The notes under the pieces were generated by a model, which saw only the letters and a program-made list of their open reading frames with translations, made no database searches and had not been told where the DNA came from. Of a stretch of 5,015 nucleotides of DNA, positions 4,549 to 5,015 are shown piece by piece. Origin of the DNA: an uncultured Clostridia bacterium (GTDB taxonomy: Bacteria > Bacillota > Clostridia > Oscillospirales > Oscillospiraceae); the NCBI GenBank assembly GCA_937907715.1, contig CALERM010000114.1, forward strand, positions 1-5,015, read 5' to 3'. The translations under genes and the position numbers were made by a program. How positions within the stretch are numbered: position 1 is the stretch's first letter; each line of letters opens with the position of its first letter.

Positions 4549-5015
4549 ATGAAACATATCGTAATTTACGTACACGGAAAAGGAGGCTCTGCGGAGGAAG
4601 CCGAGCACTCTTTCCGGATGTGGAGGTTGTAGGCTTTGATTACCGCGCGCAGACGCCCTGGGAGGCAAAGCAGGAGTTTCCGTCGTTTTTCCGGACACTG
4701 CGAGACCGCTGCGGTCACTTGACTCTGATTGCAAACAGCATCGGTGCGTTCTTTTCCCTGTCGTCTCTTTCGCAGACGCTGGTCGATGAAGCGTTCCTGA
4801 TCTCCCCTGTTGTGGATATGCGTCAACTGATTGAGAACATGATGCAGTGGGCAGGCGTAACGGAGCACGAGCTGGCGGAAAAGCAGGAAATTCCCACGCA
4901 GTTCGGCGAGACGCTTTCCATGCAATATCTGCGCTATGTGCGCAAGCATCCGATTGTGTGGCACATGGGCGTATCTCGGCGTACCGCTTCGGTCTCTGCC
5001 GACAAACACAACATT
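4549..5015 (+). pseudogene. alpha/beta hydrolase, frameshifted near the N-terminus, C-terminus outside window
   Basis: The ATG at 4549 opens MKHIVIYVHGKGGSAEEAEH, a first strand plus HGKGG oxyanion loop, but this frame stops at TAG 4630-4632. The frame beginning at 4608 continues the same protein to the window edge: LFPDVEVVGFDY, then LIANSIGAFF with the nucleophile Ser, then LISPVVDM and SADKHN, where the acid Asp is expected. The catalytic His would lie beyond 5015. The break is at about 4606-4610. Family members as I recall them have about three more residues between the two parts, so a 10-nt deletion fits better than a single lost base. AGGAA (4538-4542) lies 6 nt before the ATG. A sequencing error is possible. 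Last visible gene of the rightward operon. Confidence 0.8.

Overview
The window looks like a chromosomal segment of a Gram-positive, anaerobic Bacillota, most likely a Clostridia/Oscillospiraceae-type gut organism. This is inferred from a moderate GC content (mid-50s by eye), strong GGAGG-type ribosome binding sites, a perfect-consensus sigma-A promoter, and families common in that group (Cys-rich KTR, DUF3795, ATC hydrolase-like, WHG-type TetR). No rRNA, tRNA or CRISPR array was seen.

Left part (1-2020, minus strand): a compact operon read right to left. It holds an alpha/beta hydrolase broken by a frameshift (2020-1198), an L-2-amino-thiazoline-4-carboxylate hydrolase-family protein (1223-522) that overlaps the hydrolase end, and a ZIP-family divalent metal transporter (504-1, running off the window). 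A 165-bp MITE-like element (2023-2187) with ~25-bp imperfect terminal inverted repeats and TA target duplications sits just before the hydrolase. Removing the element in silico places a GGAGG 8 nt before the hydrolase GTG start. The insertion therefore appears to have separated the Shine-Dalgarno sequence from its start codon.

Centre (2188-2422): a divergent regulatory region. Two promoters stand back to back, their -35 hexamers 11 bp apart: a perfect TTGACA-17-TATAAT reading right into the TetR gene, and TTGACA-17-TGcTACCAT reading left towards the broken operon. Two related 16-bp palindromes of form GTTA-N8-TAAC lie in the leftward leader and are candidate TetR operators.

Right part (2423-5015, plus strand): a TetR/AcrR regulator, then a tightly coupled Cys-rich KTR zinc-ribbon protein with a TTG start, closed by a strong intrinsic terminator. 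A second operon follows: a Cys-rich DUF3795 protein, a DJ-1/PfpI-family protein, a previously uncalled 46-residue single-pass membrane protein, and a second alpha/beta hydrolase. That hydrolase is also frameshifted near its N-terminus and runs off the window.

The overall picture is a TetR-controlled locus of metal, thiol and hydrolase functions undergoing decay: one MITE insertion and two independent frameshifts, both in alpha/beta hydrolases. Sequencing or assembly error must be excluded for the frameshifts. It does not explain the MITE.
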